Assembly: GCA_946481265.1 (NCBI GenBank)
Contig: CAMLNE010000068.1
Span: 1 to 14,380 of the forward strand
Direction: 5' to 3'
Source of the DNA: an uncultured Panacagrimonas sp.
GTDB lineage: Bacteria > Pseudomonadota > Gammaproteobacteria > Nevskiales > Nevskiaceae
DNA: 14,380 nt
Shown: positions 6,558 to 13,744 of the stretch, piece by piece
How the letters are laid out: the number at the start of each line of letters is the position of its first letter
Position numbering within the stretch: position 1 is the first letter of the stretch
Translations under genes and position numbers: made by a program
Notes under the pieces: generated by a model
The model's database searches: none
Told to the model about the DNA's origin: nothing
What the model saw: only the letters and a program-made list of their open reading frames with translations

Positions 6558-7642
6558 GCGGCGTCGATCCCACGGTCCTGCAGGAGCTCGCGGATTCCAT
6601 CCGCGGCTGGGCGCGCGAGCTCGGCTTCTCCGGCGCCGGCATCGCGCGTGTCGAGCTCGGGCGCGACCTCGCCCACCTGCGTGAGTGGCTGGCGCAGGGC
6701 CGGCACGGCTCGATGGCCTACATGGAACGCCGCCCCGAACTGCGCGCCGATCCGGCAGCGCTGCGCCCCGGAACGCTCAGCGTGATTTCCGTGCGCCTGC
6801 CCTACTGGCCACGTGCGGCCGACGCCATGCGCGTGCTCGATGATGGCGAGCGCGCCTACATCTCACGCTACGCCCTGGGTCGCGACTACCACCGCGTCCT
6901 GCGCGCGCGCCTGCTGCGCCTGGCCCGGCACATCGAGCAGCGGATCGGGCCGCTCGGACACCGCGTGTTCGCCGACAGTGCGCCGATCCTCGAGAAGGCG
7001 ATGGCGCGCAACGCCGGCCTGGGCTGGATCGGCAAGCATTCGCTGCTGATCCAGCGCGACCAGGGTTCGTGGTTCTTCCTGGGCGAGCTGTTCATCGACA
7101 TTGCGCTGCCGGTCGATGTGCAGGAGCCGGCCGCCGACGGTTGCGGACGCTGCAGCGCCTGCATGCGCGCCTGCCCGACCGGCGCGATCGTGGCCCCCTA
7201 CACGCTCGATGCGCGCCGCTGCATCTCCTACCTGACCATCGAACATCACGGGCCGATTCCCGTCGAACTGCGTGCGCCGATCGGCAACCGCATCTTCGGC
7301 TGCGACGACTGCCAGCTGGTCTGCCCCTGGAACCGCGGAGCGCAGGTCAGCGCCGAAAGCGACTTCCTGCCACGCCATGGCCTGGATGCCGCTGGCCTGC
7401 TCGAGCTGTGGAACTGGGACGAGCCCGAGTGGCTGCGACGCACCGAGGGCATGCCGCTGCGCCGTCTCGATCACGCCCGCTGGCTGCGCAATCTCGCCAT
7501 CGCCTTGGGCAATGCACCGCATTCGGCGGACATCGTCGCGGCGCTCGAGCGGCAGCGCGACCATGCCGATGCCGCGGTGCGCGAGCACGTTGCCTGGGCG
7601 CTCGAGCGCCAGGCCGCGAGCGCAGCCAAGGCGTTGCCATAG
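6554..7642 (+). CDS. queG: Epoxyqueuosine reductase QueG
   Basis: A 362-residue cobalamin-dependent enzyme that reduces epoxyqueuosine to queuosine in tRNAs with GUN anticodons, the last step of queuosine synthesis. The N-terminal DUF1730-type domain contains FADSAPILEKAMARNAGLGW (D141 is the likely active-site acid). A ferredoxin-like pair of 4Fe-4S sites follows, with cysteines C197, C200, C203 and C207 (CGRCSACMRACPTGAIV), C223 (RRCISYLTIE) and C250, C253 and C257 (GCDDCQLVCPWN). The C-terminus has HEAT-like helices. The start is a GTG with a weak AAGG 11 nt upstream. No in-frame ATG lies near it. It is the only secure plus-strand gene in the window and is divergent from nnr, as in E. coli. 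Confidence 0.95.
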   Translation: MSGVDPTVLQELADSIRGWARELGFSGAGIARVELGRDLAHLREWLAQGRHGSMAYMERRPELRADPAALRPGTLSVISVRLPYWPRAADAMRVLDDGERAYISRYALGRDYHRVLRARLLRLARHIEQRIGPLGHRVFADSAPILEKAMARNAGLGWIGKHSLLIQRDQGSWFFLGELFIDIALPVDVQEPAADGCGRCSACMRACPTGAIVAPYTLDARRCISYLTIEHHGPIPVELRAPIGNRIFGCDDCQLVCPWNRGAQVSAESDFLPRHGLDAAGLLELWNWDEPEWLRRTEGMPLRRLDHARWLRNLAIALGNAPHSADIVAALERQRDHADAAVREHVAWALERQAASAAKALP

Positions 7643-7669
7643 GACCTGGCGGGGGTGCCCCCCGTGTCC
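7642..7669. terminator. GC-rich hairpin between convergent queG and the peptidase gene
   Basis: CGGGGG (7650-7655) pairs with CCCCCG (7659-7664) across the loop TGC. Outer GGAC (7642-7645) and GTCC (7666-7669) can extend the stem through an asymmetric bulge. It begins at the last base of the queG stop codon. No T run follows on either strand, so it is at most a Rho-assisted or bidirectional 3'-end structure for the two convergent genes. The remaining bases up to 7722 show no clear structure. Confidence 0.4.
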
Positions 7670-7722
7670 GCGCCACCCCGCACGAGACGGCGCGCAGGCC
7701 TCGGCCCTGCGACTCTGAGCCG

Positions 7723-8679
7723 TTACGGACAGCCCGCCGCGTCGATCGCCGGCATCGCGTCCACCGCGGCCCGCGTCTGCACGACGGCGTCGCGCAGGCT
7801 CGGCGGGATCTCGCCCAGGGCATCGAGCTGCGCGCGCGCCGCCACCGCGCAGCCACGTTCGAGCAGCACGTTGGCCAGGTTGTTTCGCGCGGGCACGGAA
7901 ACCGGATCGAACTGCACGGCCTGGCGCAGCGCCGCCTCCGCTGCGGGCCGGTCGCCGGCCGCGTAGCGCGTGTTGGCCAGTGCCTGCCAGGCTGGGGCGG
8001 ACCCAGGCCAGCGTTCCAGCGCGGCGCGATAGGCGCGCTCCGCCACATCGAAGCGACCCAGGGATTCGAACGGTGCGGCGGCCGCAAGCCAGTTCTCCGC
8101 GTCGGCGTAATCCGGAACGCGATCCGGCACGACGGCGGCGAAGGCCCAGCGGCCGGCGCGATCCCAGGCGCCAAGGAAGCGCCGCGCACTCATGGTGAGT
8201 CGCTGCTCGGTACCGGAGCGCAGGATGAAGTCGCCATCGGCCGGTTCGTATCCGACCAGCACCGCGTAATGCCAGGCGGGCCAGCGGCGCAGGCCAAGGT
8301 TCTGCAGCAGGAGTACCGGCTGGCCGGCCCTGAGCGCGCCCACCAGCGACTCCGGCGTCGCATCCAGCCGCAGGGGCAGACGATCGAAGCGTCGCGTTGC
8401 GGCGATCATTTCCGCCTGCAGGCTGCCCTCGCGGCCCGGCACGTAGATCAGCGGCGTGAGGTCACCAGGCGTCGCCGCCAGCCCCTGCGCCGCGAGCACG
8501 GTGGCCAGTGCGGCCGGACCGCAGTGGTGCTCGGTCTGCGCGAAGAACGGCACCTCGCGCAGCTCGACCGCCGGCCCCGGTGCGTCGATGCGCGGCGGCG
8601 CCGTTGCGCAGCCCGACACCGCAAACAAAACGGCGGGCCACAGGGCCCGCCGCAAGAAGCGCTCGACCGCCTGCCTCAA
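7723..8679 (-). CDS. C39-like cysteine peptidase lipoprotein with TPR repeats (PA2778 family)
   Basis: A 318-residue predicted lipoprotein. The signal peptide ends in the lipobox VSGC, with lipidated C24. Residues 40-165 form a C39-like papain-fold domain with Q48 (oxyanion), C53 in HHCGPAALATVL, H137 in WHYAVLVGY and D150 in DGDFILRSG. Residues about 195-285 hold TPR-like repeats (AENWLAAAAPFESLGRFDVA, ALANTRYAAGDRPAAEAALR, ARNNLANVLLERG). This matches the PA2778-type peptidases of Pseudomonas and xanthomonads, whose substrate is unknown to me. The start is a TTG overlapping the upstream stop as TTGA. No good Shine-Dalgarno is seen, so coupling to the partner is likely. A TTG 8 codons later is an alternative. 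It has no ABC transporter or membrane domain, so it is not a bacteriocin exporter of the classical C39 type. Confidence 0.85.
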   Translation of the reverse strand: MRQAVERFLRRALWPAVLFAVSGCATAPPRIDAPGPAVELREVPFFAQTEHHCGPAALATVLAAQGLAATPGDLTPLIYVPGREGSLQAEMIAATRRFDRLPLRLDATPESLVGALRAGQPVLLLQNLGLRRWPAWHYAVLVGYEPADGDFILRSGTEQRLTMSARRFLGAWDRAGRWAFAAVVPDRVPDYADAENWLAAAAPFESLGRFDVAERAYRAALERWPGSAPAWQALANTRYAAGDRPAAEAALRQAVQFDPVSVPARNNLANVLLERGCAVAARAQLDALGEIPPSLRDAVVQTRAAVDAMPAIDAAGCP

Positions 8680-9050
8680 AACGACTGGAAGACGTTGATC
8701 ACGCCGACCAGCTCGAGGATCAGCAGCACGATGAACACGATGCCGACGACCGCCAGCGCACCCGCACCGGCCGGCTGCGACTGGATGTTGACTGCCATCT
8801 GCTGCAGCTCGGCGTCGCTCAGCTGGGCCACGCGTTCGGCGGCCAGCGCCGGCTCCACCCCCCAGGTCTCGAGCTGCGAACGAACCTCGTCGCGCGCCAT
8901 GAAGGTCTGCACCGTGGCCAGGTCGGCGGCGCGCGATTCGGCCGCCAGGGCGCTTTCGGTGCCGATCATCCCGGCATGGACGGGAAAACCGATCAGCATC
9001 AGGGCAACGGACAGCCAGCCTGCGAGCAGGGCACGAAGAGTCGTATGCAT
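8676..9050 (-). CDS. Small secreted/membrane protein, PA2779 family
   Basis: A 124-residue protein of unknown function. Residues 1-26 are a signal peptide ending VHA. A helical, acidic central region follows, with the pattern EVRSQLETWGVEPALAAERV and LSDAELQQMA that is typical of PA2779-like proteins. A short PAGAGA linker leads to one hydrophobic segment (about 97-119) and a five-residue end, VFQSF. It therefore probably sits in the inner membrane with its body in the periplasm. The ATG at 9050 was chosen over a GTG 9 nt upstream because GGAG lies 8 nt before it. Its stop overlaps the start of the C39-like peptidase gene, and the two types are usually adjacent, so they presumably act together. 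Function is unknown. Confidence 0.82.
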   Translation of the reverse strand: MHTTLRALLAGWLSVALMLIGFPVHAGMIGTESALAAESRAADLATVQTFMARDEVRSQLETWGVEPALAAERVAQLSDAELQQMAVNIQSQPAGAGALAVVGIVFIVLLILELVGVINVFQSF

Positions 9051-9087
9051 CGGGTTCACTCCGGTGGTGGTATTCGAATTTCGCGCG

Positions 9088-9117
9088 ATGCTAGCCGCCG
9101 GCCGAATGGCGCGCCAA
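9088..9117 (-). promoter_or_regulatory. Candidate promoter for the PA2779/PA2778-type pair
   Basis: On the minus strand TTGGCG (9117-9112) and TAGCAT (9093-9088) are 18 bp apart; each matches the consensus at 4 of 6 positions. A start near 9081 would give a leader of about 30 nt with the GGAG site. It lies just past the pgi stop and overlaps the 10-bp palindrome TGGCGCGCCA (9107-9116). It would let the pair be expressed separately from pgi. Inference only. Confidence 0.3.
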
Positions 9118-9119
9118 TG

Positions 9120-10811
9120 TCAGCCGAGCAGGCCCAGATGCGAACGGGTGGAGCCGTCGAGCTTCATGTCCTGCTGCGCGTCGGCCTGCAGCAAGCGCGA
9201 AGCAAGTTGCTTGCCGAGCTCCACGCCCCACTGATCGAAGGCGTTGATGTCCCACAGGACCGACAGCACGAAGCTGCGGTGCTCGTACATCGCCATCAGC
9301 GCTCCCAGGTGGAATGCATCGAGGCGCGGCAGCAGGATCAGGTTGCTCGGTCGGTTCCCGGGGAATACGCGGTGCGGGATGGCCTGCTCGAGCCCCTCAC
9401 CCTTCATGCCGCGGTCGGACAGTTCGGCGCGTACCTCGTCGGCATCCTTGCCGCGCATCAGCGCCGCCGCCTGCGCCAGCGCATTGGCGATCAGCAGGCG
9501 CTGCTGGCCCGGCAGCGCATGGTCCGCGGCGACCGGCAGGATGAAGTCGACCGGATGCACCTGCGGCCCCTGGTGCAGCATCTGGAAGAAGGCGTGCTGG
9601 CCGTTGGTGCCGACGTCGCCCCACAGGGCCGGCGTCGTCGCGCGGGCCGGCGTGCCGTCGCGCCGCACGCCCTTGCCGTTGGATTCCATCTCGAGCTGCT
9701 GCAGCCAGCCGGTGAAGAAGGCCAGGCGCTGCGCATAGGGCGCGATCACCTGTGTCGCGCAGCCGAGCGCGCCATGATTCCAGACCGCAAGCAAGGCCAG
9801 CAGCAGCGGCAGGTTCTGCGCATCCGGCGCCTCGACGAAATGCCGGTCCATGGCATGCGCCCCCGCGAGCAGCTCGCGGAACATCGCCGGCCCCAGTTGA
9901 AGCATCGCCGACAGGCCAACCGCGGACCACACGGAATAGCGGCCGCCGACCCAGTCCCAGAAGCCGAAACTGTTGTCGCGCTCGATGCCAAAGGCAGCCA
10001 CGGCCTCGGCATTGGTGGAGACCGCCACGAAATGCCGGGGCACGGCGTCCGCGCCGAGGGCCTCGACCAGCCAGCGCCGCGCGGCGCTGGCATTGGCCAT
10101 CGTTTCCTGCGTGGTGAACGTCTTGGAGGTCACCACGAACAGCGTGCGCGCAGGATCGAGCCGCTGCAGCACCGCGGCGAGCTGGGCTGCATCGACATTG
10201 GCGACGAAGTGCGCTCGCGGGCCAGGTCCGGTGATCGCCGCGAGCGCCTCGCAGACCATGCGCGGACCCAGATCCGAGCCGCCGATCCCGATATTGACCA
10301 CATCGGTGATGGTGTCGCCGTGCGCGCCACGCCAATCGCCGCCGCGCACGCGCTCGCAGAAGGCCGACATGCGATCGAGTACATCGTGCACTTCGCCGTC
10401 CACCCGTCGGCCGTCCGCGTACATTGCATGGCCGCGCGGCGCCCGCAGCGCGACATGCATCACGGCGCGGCCCTCGGTGTGGTTGATCGCCTCGCCGGCG
10501 AACAGGCGGCGACGCCAGTCGGCAAGCCTCCTGGTCTCGGAAACTTTCAGCAGCAGCTCGAGCGCGCGCGCATCGACGCGCTGCTTGGCGTAATCGAGCG
10601 TCAGGCCGCAGGCCTGTGCACGAAAGCGGGTTGCGCGCCCGGCATCCGCGGCAAACAGCGCTTTCAGGGACAGGGAATCCGGAGCGCGTGCGTGCGCGAG
10701 CACGTCGGTCCAGGCATCGGTTTGTTCGAGGGCAGTCACGGCAGCGAAGGCATCGGTCGTCAGGCTGCGACCATGCACGATCCTCGCCGCGCGGCCAAGC
10801 GCGGCAATCAT
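9120..10811 (-). CDS. pgi: Glucose-6-phosphate isomerase
   Basis: A 563-residue cytosolic enzyme interconverting glucose 6-phosphate and fructose 6-phosphate. Family motifs in order are VVNIGIGGSDLGPRMV (about 171-186), TSKTFTTQET (228-237), FWDWVGGRYSVWSAVG (284-299), the PGI signature MESNGKG with the catalytic glutamate at 376, GTNGQHAFFQMLHQG with H406, and INAFDQWGVELGKQLA with K534. The sequence resembles E. coli Pgi throughout. It is about 20 residues longer at the N-terminus, so a later start such as the GTG at 10739 cannot be excluded; the ATG at 10811 was kept, with a weak GGA just upstream. It follows panD by 44 nt, and panD-pgi co-transcription is likely. Confidence 0.95.
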   Translation of the reverse strand: MIAALGRAARIVHGRSLTTDAFAAVTALEQTDAWTDVLAHARAPDSLSLKALFAADAGRATRFRAQACGLTLDYAKQRVDARALELLLKVSETRRLADWRRRLFAGEAINHTEGRAVMHVALRAPRGHAMYADGRRVDGEVHDVLDRMSAFCERVRGGDWRGAHGDTITDVVNIGIGGSDLGPRMVCEALAAITGPGPRAHFVANVDAAQLAAVLQRLDPARTLFVVTSKTFTTQETMANASAARRWLVEALGADAVPRHFVAVSTNAEAVAAFGIERDNSFGFWDWVGGRYSVWSAVGLSAMLQLGPAMFRELLAGAHAMDRHFVEAPDAQNLPLLLALLAVWNHGALGCATQVIAPYAQRLAFFTGWLQQLEMESNGKGVRRDGTPARATTPALWGDVGTNGQHAFFQMLHQGPQVHPVDFILPVAADHALPGQQRLLIANALAQAAALMRGKDADEVRAELSDRGMKGEGLEQAIPHRVFPGNRPSNLILLPRLDAFHLGALMAMYEHRSFVLSVLWDINAFDQWGVELGKQLASRLLQADAQQDMKLDGSTRSHLGLLG

Positions 10812-10855
10812 TCGTCCGGTTTTCGATGCGGCGCCCGTGACGGCACCGCGAGCGA

Positions 10856-11236
10856 TCAGGCTGCCTGCACCGGGATGGTGTTGGCGGTCCGCACCACGCG
10901 GTTGGTTTCGTCGAGGTAGACCAGTCGCGGCTTGAAGACGCGGGCCTGGGTCTCGTCCATTCCGGTGTACGCGCAGATGATCAGCCGATCTCCGACGCGC
11001 GCCCTGTGCGCCGCTGCGCCATTGACCGAGATGATTCCGGAACCGGCCTCGGCCCTGATCGCGTAGGTGGTGAAACGTTCACCGTTGCCGACGTTGTAGA
11101 TCTGGATCTGCTCGAATTCCATGATCCCGGCGAGGTCGAGCAGACGCGAGTCGATCGCGCAGCTACCTTCGTAGTCGAGTTCGGAATGAGTGACGCGGGC
11201 ACGGTGCAATTTGCACTTGAGCATCGTCAGTTGCAT
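10856..11236 (-). CDS. panD: Aspartate 1-decarboxylase proenzyme PanD
   Basis: A 126-residue pyruvoyl-dependent enzyme that decarboxylates L-aspartate to beta-alanine for pantothenate synthesis. Self-cleavage at Gly24-Ser25 in the motif YEGSCAID generates the pyruvoyl group. Other conserved parts are [39 protein letters not shown] and the C-terminal RTANTIPVQ. Length and cleavage position equal those of E. coli PanD, which fixes the ATG at 11236. It is separated from panC by 176 nt holding a candidate promoter, alternative hairpins and a duplicated 28-bp element. It is therefore probably expressed at least partly on its own, with pgi downstream. Activation by a PanM/PanZ-type acetyltransferase cannot be judged from this window. 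Confidence 0.97.
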   Translation of the reverse strand: MQLTMLKCKLHRARVTHSELDYEGSCAIDSRLLDLAGIMEFEQIQIYNVGNGERFTTYAIRAEAGSGIISVNGAAAHRARVGDRLIICAYTGMDETQARVFKPRLVYLDETNRVVRTANTIPVQAA

Positions 11237-11262
11237 GGCTTGACCACTTGGCTGGGCGACTC

Positions 11263-11338
11263 CGGGCGGCCCACTAAGACATGCACCCGGTAATCAAAGC
11301 GTGAACAGCGCGGGCGGCCCACAAAGACATGCACCCGG
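11263..11338. repeat. Two direct copies of a 28-bp element in the panC-panD gap
   Basis: Copies at 11263-11290 and 11311-11338 begin CGGGCGGCCCAC, end AAGACATGCACCCGG and differ at one base (T versus A at the 13th position). They are 48 bp apart start to start, with a 20-bp spacer. Read on the minus strand each contains an ATG. The unit could be a dispersed intergenic repeat, remnants of a small mobile element, or part of the panD leader. No transposase or target duplication is visible. Confidence 0.8.
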
Positions 11339-11366
11339 GCTTTGTGCGTAATGCTGCTACACAAAG
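11320..11366 (-). promoter_or_regulatory. Mutually exclusive hairpin arms in the predicted panD leader
   Basis: The heptamers CACAAAG (11320-11326), CTTTGTG (11340-11346) and CACAAAG (11360-11366) are separated by exactly 13 nt each time. The middle arm can pair with either neighbour but not both; the pairing with 11360-11366 extends to 8 bp with the adjacent G/C. In the minus-strand transcript this lies at the very 5' end of the predicted panD mRNA. The arrangement resembles a two-state RNA leader, but no known riboswitch or attenuator was recognised. Confidence 0.4.
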
Positions 11367-11375
11367 CGGACGCGC

Positions 11376-11404
11376 AGTGTAGCCGCGCATCCCGGGAGCA
11401 TCAA
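11376..11404 (-). promoter_or_regulatory. Candidate sigma70 promoter for panD-pgi
   Basis: On the minus strand TTGATG (11404-11399) and TACACT (11381-11376) are 17 bp apart, each matching the consensus at 4 of 6 positions. It begins 9 nt downstream of the panC stop. The start site would be near 11369, giving a leader of about 133 nt to the panD ATG that contains the hairpin arms and the 28-bp repeats. Confidence 0.42.
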
Positions 11405-11412
11405 CACTTTCC

Positions 11413-12258
11413 TCATAAGGACAGATACCGATTGTCGATCAGCCGCGTCCGTCCGAGAAACGCAGCGACCAGCACGATCCATTCGCGTGCGTCGGACGCC
11501 GGCGCAGAAAGGTCCGGGGCGCGGACCTCGACGTACTGGGGCGCGAAGCCCGCAGCCTGCAAGCGCTGCATGGCCTCGAGCTGGAGCGCGTCGTAGTCGC
11601 GACGTCCTGCCGCCAACGCGTCGGTGACCTGCACCAGCGTGTGGAGGATCGTCGGTGCGATGCGCCGCTCCTGCTCCGACAAGTACTGGTTGCGCGACGA
11701 CAGCGCCAGGCCGTCGGCAGCGCGCGCGGTTGGATGCCCGACGATCTCGATCGGCATGTGCAGGTCGGCCACCATCCGCCGGATCACCTGCAGCTGCTGC
11801 CAGTCCTTCTCGCCGAAGATCGCGATGTCCGGCTGCGCCAGGTTGAACAGGATGCTCACGACGGTCGCCACGCCGTCGAAATGCCCCGGGCGGAATTCGC
11901 CGTCCAGAACGCCGTTGAGGGCCGGCACCCCGACCGTGCTCAGCGCCTCCTGTCCGCGCGGGTACATCTGATCGACATCAGGCGCAAACAGCAGGTCGCA
12001 TCCGGCCGACTCCAGCCGGCCGCGATCCGCCTCCAGCGTGCGCGGATAGCGCGCGAAGTCCTCGTTGGGCCCGAACTGCAGCGGATTGACGAAGATGCTG
12101 GCCACCACCCGCGGCGCCAGCGCGCGCGCGCGCTCAACCAGCTGCAGGTGCCCCGCATGCAGGTTGCCCATCGTCGGCACCAGCGCGATGCGTTCGCCGG
12201 CGCGCTTCCAGGCCGCGACCTGCGCGCGCAGCTCGGCGATCGTGTGGACGGTGCGCAT
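11413..12258 (-). CDS. panC: Pantothenate synthetase PanC
   Basis: A 281-residue enzyme that joins D-pantoate and beta-alanine through a pantoyl-adenylate intermediate, the last step of pantothenate synthesis. The HIGH-like nucleotide motif PTMGNLHAGH is at residues 28-37, followed by SIFVNPLQFGPNEDFARYPR, EFRPGHFDGVATVV, IFGEKDWQQLQVI and LSSRNQYLS, all diagnostic of PanC. Length is standard. The ATG at 12258 directly abuts the panB stop (TGA then ATG). No clear Shine-Dalgarno is seen, so translation probably depends on panB. The last codons are followed closely by the candidate panD promoter. Confidence 0.97.
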   Translation of the reverse strand: MRTVHTIAELRAQVAAWKRAGERIALVPTMGNLHAGHLQLVERARALAPRVVASIFVNPLQFGPNEDFARYPRTLEADRGRLESAGCDLLFAPDVDQMYPRGQEALSTVGVPALNGVLDGEFRPGHFDGVATVVSILFNLAQPDIAIFGEKDWQQLQVIRRMVADLHMPIEIVGHPTARAADGLALSSRNQYLSEQERRIAPTILHTLVQVTDALAAGRRDYDALQLEAMQRLQAAGFAPQYVEVRAPDLSAPASDAREWIVLVAAFLGRTRLIDNRYLSL

Positions 12259-13077
12259 TCAGAAGCAGTGCTCGGCCGCCGGGTAGGCACCGGACTTCAC
12301 TTCCTCGACATAACCGCGGATCGCCGTCTCGATGTCGACGCCGCCGACCATGTAGTTCTTCACGAAACGCGGCTTGCGGCCGATCGTGACCATCGGCGAG
12401 ATGTTGAGGATGTCGTGCATCACCAGGATCTGGCCGTCGACGTCCGCGCCGGCACCGATGCCGATTACCGGAACCGGGCTCTCCTGCGTGATGCGCCTGC
12501 CCAGGGAAGCGGGCACGCATTCGAGCAGCAGCATGTCCGCGCCGGCGTCGGCCAGGATGCGGGCGTCGTGCAGCATCTCCTCGGCCGCGGCCTCGTCGCG
12601 CCCCTGCACCTTCATCGCGCCCATCTTGTGCACGAACTGCGGCCGCAGGCCCAGGTGCGCGCATACCGGCACGCCACGCACGGACAGGTATTCGACGATG
12701 CTCGCCTGCTCGCGGCCGCCCTCGAGCTTGACCATCTTGGCTCCACCTTCCTGCATGACGCGCTGGCTCGCATCGAGCGCACGTTCGAGCGTGGCATACG
12801 ACAGAAAGGGCAGATCGGCGATCAGGAAAGCGCGCTCCAGATGCGGTGCCACACACTTCGAGTGATAGACGATGTGGTCCACCGTGACCGGCGTGGTGGT
12901 GTTGCCGCCGTGGAGGACCATGCCGAGCGAATCGCCGATCAGCACCACGTCGACGCCGACGCGATCCTCGATCAGGGCGAAGCTCGCGTCGTAGCAGGTC
13001 AGGCAGGCGATCTTTTCGCCCTCCTTGCGCATGCGGCGAAGTTCGGCGATCTGTACCGGCTTGGGCTTTTCGTTCAT
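12259..13077 (-). CDS. panB: 3-methyl-2-oxobutanoate hydroxymethyltransferase PanB
   Basis: A 272-residue Mg2+-dependent TIM-barrel enzyme that transfers a hydroxymethyl group from 5,10-methylene-THF to alpha-ketoisovalerate to give ketopantoate. Visible motifs are CLTCYDASFA, GDSLGMV with metal ligand D49, ADLPF with D88, KLEGG with E119, HLGLRPQ, and LLLECVP with the catalytic glutamate E186. Length is typical. The ATG at 13077 lies 31 nt after the stop of the deoxynucleoside kinase gene. There is no obvious Shine-Dalgarno in that gap. It is probably part of the pcnB-folK-kinase-panB-panC transcript and placed next to folK, whose pathway makes the folate co-substrate. Confidence 0.97.
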   Translation of the reverse strand: MNEKPKPVQIAELRRMRKEGEKIACLTCYDASFALIEDRVGVDVVLIGDSLGMVLHGGNTTTPVTVDHIVYHSKCVAPHLERAFLIADLPFLSYATLERALDASQRVMQEGGAKMVKLEGGREQASIVEYLSVRGVPVCAHLGLRPQFVHKMGAMKVQGRDEAAAEEMLHDARILADAGADMLLLECVPASLGRRITQESPVPVIGIGAGADVDGQILVMHDILNISPMVTIGRKPRFVKNYMVGGVDIETAIRGYVEEVKSGAYPAAEHCF

Positions 13078-13108
13078 GGGGCGAAGGATGACAGGCGCCT
13101 CGCGGCGT

Positions 13109-13744
13109 CTACAACAAGGCGTCGGTCGGCAGGCGCAGGAACGGCGCCTCGCAGTCCAGGGCGGCCACCAGTGCGGCGTAATCCTCGGGGCTGCCGACCA
13201 GGTCCAGGCGCGCGGTATCGACCTCGATCACCGGCGTGCGCGCCGATTCGCGCAACCAGCGTGCATAGGCGGCCGACAACGCATCCAGGTAGTCGGGCTC
13301 GATCGGGGTCTCGTAGTCGCGCCCGCGCTGCGCGATGCGCGACATCAGCAGATCGACCGGCGCCGTGAGGTAGATCAGGCGGTCAGGACGTGGCAGCTCG
13401 AAGGCCAGGCGCTCGAACACGCGGACGTACAGCGCCAGGTCCGGTGCGGACAGGGTCAGCTCCGCGAACAGGCGATCCTTGTCGAAACTGAAATCCGCCA
13501 CACAATGGCGCGTGAACAGGTCACGCTGGTGGAGTTGCTCGACCTGCCCGGCGCGCTGCAGCAGGAAGGTCATCTGCGTGGAGAAGGCGGCACCCGCCGG
13601 ATCGCGATAGAAGCGCGCGAGGAAGGGATTCTCGTCCGGCTGCTCGAGCAGCAGCGTGGCGTCCAGCGTGGCCGCAAGCTTGCGTGCCAGGGTGGTCTTG
13701 CCGGCGCCGATCACGCCCTCGATCGCGATGTAGGCCGCCCTCAT
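13109..13744 (-). CDS. Deoxynucleoside kinase (dNK/dGK-dAK family)
   Basis: A 211-residue P-loop kinase expected to phosphorylate deoxynucleosides to monophosphates for salvage. The P-loop GVIGAGKTT is at residues 10-18. EQPDENPFLARFY follows, then TQMTFLLQRAGQ, DFSFDKDRLFAELTL in the position of the DRS-type motif, the strand RLIYLTAPVDLLMSRI, and the arginine-rich lid RGRDYETPIEPDYL. This layout is that of bacterial deoxynucleoside kinases and not of thymidylate kinase. Substrate preference (dA, dG or dC) cannot be read from sequence. The ATG at 13744 overlaps the folK stop as ATGA, indicating coupling. The open frame continues upstream through folK, but that part is a shadow frame. A folK-kinase-panB order is common in related bacteria. 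Confidence 0.88.
   Translation of the reverse strand: MRAAYIAIEGVIGAGKTTLARKLAATLDATLLLEQPDENPFLARFYRDPAGAAFSTQMTFLLQRAGQVEQLHQRDLFTRHCVADFSFDKDRLFAELTLSAPDLALYVRVFERLAFELPRPDRLIYLTAPVDLLMSRIAQRGRDYETPIEPDYLDALSAAYARWLRESARTPVIEVDTARLDLVGSPEDYAALVAALDCEAPFLRLPTDALL

Noticed and set aside
7723..8679. The C39-like gene as part of a bacteriocin export and maturation system.
   Set aside because: There is no ABC transporter, no membrane fusion protein and no double-glycine leader peptide gene nearby. The protein is a lipoprotein with TPR-like repeats.
10739..10811. A shorter pgi starting at the GTG at 10739, closer in length to E. coli Pgi.
   Set aside because: It has no Shine-Dalgarno, whereas the ATG at 10811 gives an uninterrupted frame close behind panD. 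It is kept as an alternative only.
8508..10919. Very long open frame on the plus strand (803 codons) opposite pgi and the PA2778/PA2779-type pair; similar long frames at 1489-3018, 5016-6557 and 7069-9234.
   Set aside because: They are shadows of real genes. In GC-rich DNA stop codons are scarce in non-coding frames, the translations are Arg/Ala/Gly-rich without any domain, and each spans the boundaries of several recognised genes.
11274..11330. An 18-codon minus-strand ORF starting in one 28-bp repeat copy and ending in the other.
   Set aside because: No Shine-Dalgarno, no recognisable product, and the ATG and stop arise simply from the repeated sequence.
11263..11338. The two repeats as a minimal CRISPR array.
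   Set aside because: There are only two units, the spacer is 20 bp, and no cas genes are nearby.
11237..11412. A full insertion sequence in the panC-panD gap.
   Set aside because: The gap is 176 bp, with no transposase, no terminal inverted repeats and no target-site duplication.
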